Of a stretch of DNA of 64,000 bases, positions 61,383-64,000 are shown in pieces. Position 1 is the first letter of the stretch. The number at the start of each line of letters is the position of its first letter. Under the pieces are notes generated by a model. That model searched no databases. It saw nothing but the letters and a program-made list of their open reading frames with translations, and had not been told where the DNA came from. This DNA is from Eubacteriales bacterium (GTDB lineage Bacteria > Bacillota > Clostridia > Lachnospirales > Lachnospiraceae), in contig JAUNOP010000005.1 in the NCBI GenBank assembly GCA_030537135.1, forward strand, positions 34,710 through 98,709, read 5' to 3'. Position numbers and translations under genes: made by a program.

Positions 61383-62021
61383 ATGCTCATTGATTACTTT
61401 AAAAAGGTTGGTTTAAGGCGTATACTGATTATGCTTGCCGGCAATGTTTTTCTGGGAATCGGCATTGCTGTTTTTAAGTTTTCCGGAATGGGAAACGACC
61501 CGTTCTCAGGAATGGTGATGGCTCTGTCCGAGACTGTTCACATGGAATATCCTGTGTTCCTGATGATTGTGAATGTGCTTATTTTTATTATTGAGTTTGC
61601 CTTTGGAAGACATTTTATCGGCGCGGGAACCCTTGTAAATGCTTTTCTTCTGGGGTATGTAGTGGACTTCTTCTGTAAGCTTATTCAAAGCCAGCTTGGA
61701 GAAGCAGAGCTTCTGTGGCAGAGAATTCTTGCCGTGTGCATTGGTGTGATTGTCACCAGCTTTGGAGTAGCGCTCTATCAGACACCTGATGTGGGGATTG
61801 CCCCATATGACAGTGTATCGCTGATTATGACAGAGCGCTGGCCGAAAATCCCGTATTTTTTCCACAGGATGTCCAATGATGTAATAGCTGCGCTGATATG
61901 CTATATGGCGGGTGGAATCATCGGGCTTGGAACGCTTCTGACTGCTTTTTGCCTTGGACCCTTTGTCCATTTCTTTACAGAGCATTTTGCAAAGAAATTA
62001 GTGGGGATGAAAAATTTGTGA
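61383..62021 (+). CDS. YczE/YyaS/YitT-family membrane protein
   Basis: 212 residues with about five or six helices: RRILIMLAGNVFLGIGIAVF, FSGMGNDPFSGMVMALSETV, FLMIVNVLIFIIEFAFG, LIGAGTLVNAFLLGYVVDFF-like and CIGVIVTSFGVALYQTPDVG. The family is conserved in Bacillota and its transport substrate is not established. Ribosome site AAAGGATGG. Confidence 0.83.
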   Translation: MLIDYFKKVGLRRILIMLAGNVFLGIGIAVFKFSGMGNDPFSGMVMALSETVHMEYPVFLMIVNVLIFIIEFAFGRHFIGAGTLVNAFLLGYVVDFFCKLIQSQLGEAELLWQRILAVCIGVIVTSFGVALYQTPDVGIAPYDSVSLIMTERWPKIPYFFHRMSNDVIAALICYMAGGIIGLGTLLTAFCLGPFVHFFTEHFAKKLVGMKNL

Positions 62022-62060
62022 TGACAAGGGGAAAAATGTAACGGGTCAGAAAGAAAGTCA

Positions 62061-62339
62061 GTGATAATCAAAATCACAGATGACAGAAATGCCCTGGAAA
62101 GAGTTTTGATTCATTTTTCACCCCTTGAAAAAGAAACAAAAAAGATATCAGATAGATGTTATTATGTGAGGCTCACCTATGATATTTCCGATGAAACAGA
62201 GATGCTGATTAGGATTTTGTCTTTTGGTTCAATGGTCAAGATATTAGAACCACAGGATCTTATCACAAAGCTCAGAGAACGGTTGGAACATCAGAAAAAG
62301 TGTAATACAAAAGTCTTCAGACAGATACAGCAGAAATGA
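62061..62339 (+). pseudogene. C-terminal fragment of a WYL-domain regulator
   Basis: From GTG 62061, 92 residues resemble the WCX end of WYL-family regulators: RCYYVRLTYDIS, then EMLIRILSFGSMVKILEPQD and LITKLRERLEHQ. Full proteins are about 300 residues with an N-terminal HTH, which is missing. There is only a weak ribosome site (AGAAAGAAAG). The last 96 bases overlap, on the opposite strand, the extended tail of the channel copy. Confidence 0.5.
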
Positions 62340-63954
62340 ATTAGCGGAAATATGTTTTTGGATACAAGTTTTTTGAGAACATCCCAGAGCAGCAATACTC
62401 CCAAGCAATTCCCAGGCAGCATCCCGCTCTCGTTTTTGCTCTGATGTCAGTTCTGTATATGGGCATAACATAGGGTGCTGCTTTGCATCATCATCACGTA
62501 CAGAACCATAGCTCCAATTATAAAAGGTATAGAATCGGAGCCATCGCAAATGATCCAGTCTGCGATACATTTCCAGCATAGGTTCTGAGGATTTTGTTTC
62601 GCAATATTTTGCGTATGCTTTTTCTATTGTGTAAGCAGTAAATTCTGTGATCGTTTCATCTTTCAGAAGAATTCTGACTTTCATCAGAAGATGATCTGCT
62701 GCTGCAATTTTAGACTCCCGATGGAAATCATCCAGTTGTTCCCAGTTCAGAGTGGGATAGGAAACAAATTTGCGGAAGATTTCATTGATGGTGATGGCTG
62801 CTTTGTTCAGAGCGGTTCTCATGATTTGGTTTGGAGTGTAAATTTCCTCATTTGTTCCAAAATAAGATACTCCGGGAGCCTTCCGGTTGGTATGTAGATC
62901 AATGTGACCGCGAATTTTATAATATCTGTTCAGTCTCCAAAAAATATTCCATCCATCTGATTCATCATCAGTGCAGATAATAATGCGGTCAGCCTGTTCC
63001 ATAATCGAGTGATGCTCCTCCCAAAATTCATTATGAAAAATCAGAGAATCTCTTGTTTTAGATTCCTCATTTATAGAAAACATTACATTCAGCCGATAGT
63101 GCGTGGCAAGGAATTTTTTTGCATCTCCGAAAATGTGATATGTTACATGCTGATCAAATGAAATGATATTTGTCAATATAGCTCGTTCCAGAATACAGCG
63201 ACCATAGTTTCCAAATCCAATAATCACAATTGTGTGTTCATGATTGCATAATGGCTGGGAACGCCAATATTGTCTGGCACAGCAGTCATAGCTATGAAAA
63301 AAGTTGATGTTACTTGAAAGATGATCCTGACCATTGGTAGTTCTCGCATAGACATCTACCGGCAATTCATGAAGATTAATTGCCCGGCTGTTGACACCGA
63401 TGTCATTTTCTTTCATAAAAAAAAACTTGCATTTTGTGCCGACATTTTTCTTTTGTGCTACGATTCTGGCAGGGGAGATGCTGAGAAATATGCAGGGATA
63501 ATCAGGAGATTCAAGCTGGTTATCTTTTTTTTTCTCCATAGATAATGACTGCATCAGGATCTTTCCTGTGGATATTGGCAGCCAGAATATTTGATTCTGC
63601 ACCATAATCCGCAAAATAATACCAGTTTTTATTTCGCTGGAAGCCAAGCATAAGAAGAGGCACTCCTTCACTGGTGATAAAAGATACTGCTGCACCAAGC
63701 AATGTCATCATAATTCCGGCAGCCAAAAACAGAAAAACAATCCCCACCGCATGCCCCAGCGGTGTTGTTGGGGTCAGATCGCCGTAGCCTACTGTAGTTA
63801 GGGTGACCAAAGAATACCACAAAGCATCTCCGAATGTTTGGATAGTTGCATTAGCATTTGCAGATTCCGAAAAATATAAAACAGTTAATAGAGCTACATA
63901 AATCACTGCTATGATTATGGTTAAACATAGATAGATTTTACTTTTCTTTTTCAT
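62244..63954 (-). pseudogene. Second K+ channel gene, frameshifted at an A9 run
   Basis: A paralogue of the channel at 43256-44863. The N-terminal frame starts at 63954 (GAAAGGAT site; the earlier ATG at 63993 is less likely) and has the filter TTVGYGD and two helices, but stops at 63520 right after an A9 run in GGAGAAAAAAAAAGAT. The other frame continues from about there to 62244 with the rest of the channel (LESPDYPCIFLSISPARIV, TIVIIGFGNYGRCILERAIL). The intact paralogue has A7 at this place and reads straight through. Either this copy is broken, or slippage on A9 restores a fraction of full-length product. Its C-terminus also departs from the paralogue after WELLGSI and runs on about 50 codons over the WYL fragment. 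Confidence 0.75.
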
Positions 63955-64000
63955 AAATAAAATCCTTTCGTTTTTTTGTAGGCGGAAACCCACTACCTTT

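Overview
The window reads as chromosome of a low-to-mid-GC, anaerobic Bacillota, most like a gut Lachnospiraceae/Clostridia strain. The evidence is strong AGGAGG ribosome binding sites with frequent TTG/GTG starts, a CD3324-type regulator, RNHCP and DUF2500 proteins, citrate fermentation genes (citDEF, citC, a citX-citG fusion), malic enzyme and aspartase, 5-oxoproline transport genes and many short U-tailed terminators. No rRNA, tRNA, CRISPR array or intact insertion sequence was seen. Genus-level assignment is not possible from the sequence alone.

Layout. 1-3.5 kb is an eroded accessory stretch: a frameshifted DUF4179-type anti-sigma gene, a frameshifted lipoprotein, a truncated DUF1810 gene and small conserved proteins, including a 58-residue peptide carrying a motif typical of Na+-pumping decarboxylase beta subunits. 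3.5-8.3 kb holds an XRE regulator, an OmpR-type two-component system and an ABC transporter (two permeases, one ATPase). 8.5-13.2 kb has a Nudix hydrolase, a Ca2+-type P-ATPase and small regulators. 13.3-17.3 kb is a MarR-controlled heterodimeric ABC exporter with a clear operator/promoter.

17.6-26.8 kb is the most unusual part. One apparent transcription unit, with a promoter near 17636 and a terminator at 26759, encodes three different dynamin-like GTPases, an M48-type metalloprotease, three zinc-ribbon proteins (two with hydrophobic or glycine-rich stretches) and two tiny overlapping ORFs. It looks like a multi-component membrane-acting machine and is the best candidate here for an undescribed system. 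A second heterodimeric ABC exporter follows (27.1-30.7 kb).

31-43 kb is a citrate utilisation region: a LysR regulator divergent from a chromate-family transporter pair that leads into citD-citE-citF, a divergent OmpR regulator/hybrid histidine kinase pair, a CitMHS-type citrate transporter, and citC plus a citXG fusion on the minus strand. A K+ channel gene follows (43.3-44.9 kb); a diverged paralogue with a reading-frame slip at an A9 run lies at the right edge (62.2-64 kb). 45.4-48.2 kb is a 5-oxoproline operon (DUF969 and DUF979 transporter subunits, pyroglutamyl peptidase, gamma-glutamylcyclotransferase). 48.3-53.4 kb is a LytTR regulator/soluble GHKL kinase system with an ABC-2 transporter. 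53.5-61.2 kb contains an M20 peptidase, an SLC13 transporter, two LysR regulators, aspartase and malic enzyme, extending the C4-dicarboxylate/citrate theme. 61.4-62.3 kb has a YczE-type membrane protein and a WYL-regulator fragment.

Pathway logic (inference). Citrate would enter by the CitMHS carrier and be split by CitDEF (charged by CitC and CitXG) to acetate and oxaloacetate. Aspartase, malic enzyme and the SLC13 carrier would interconvert and move aspartate, fumarate, malate and pyruvate. No oxaloacetate decarboxylase complex is present in the window.
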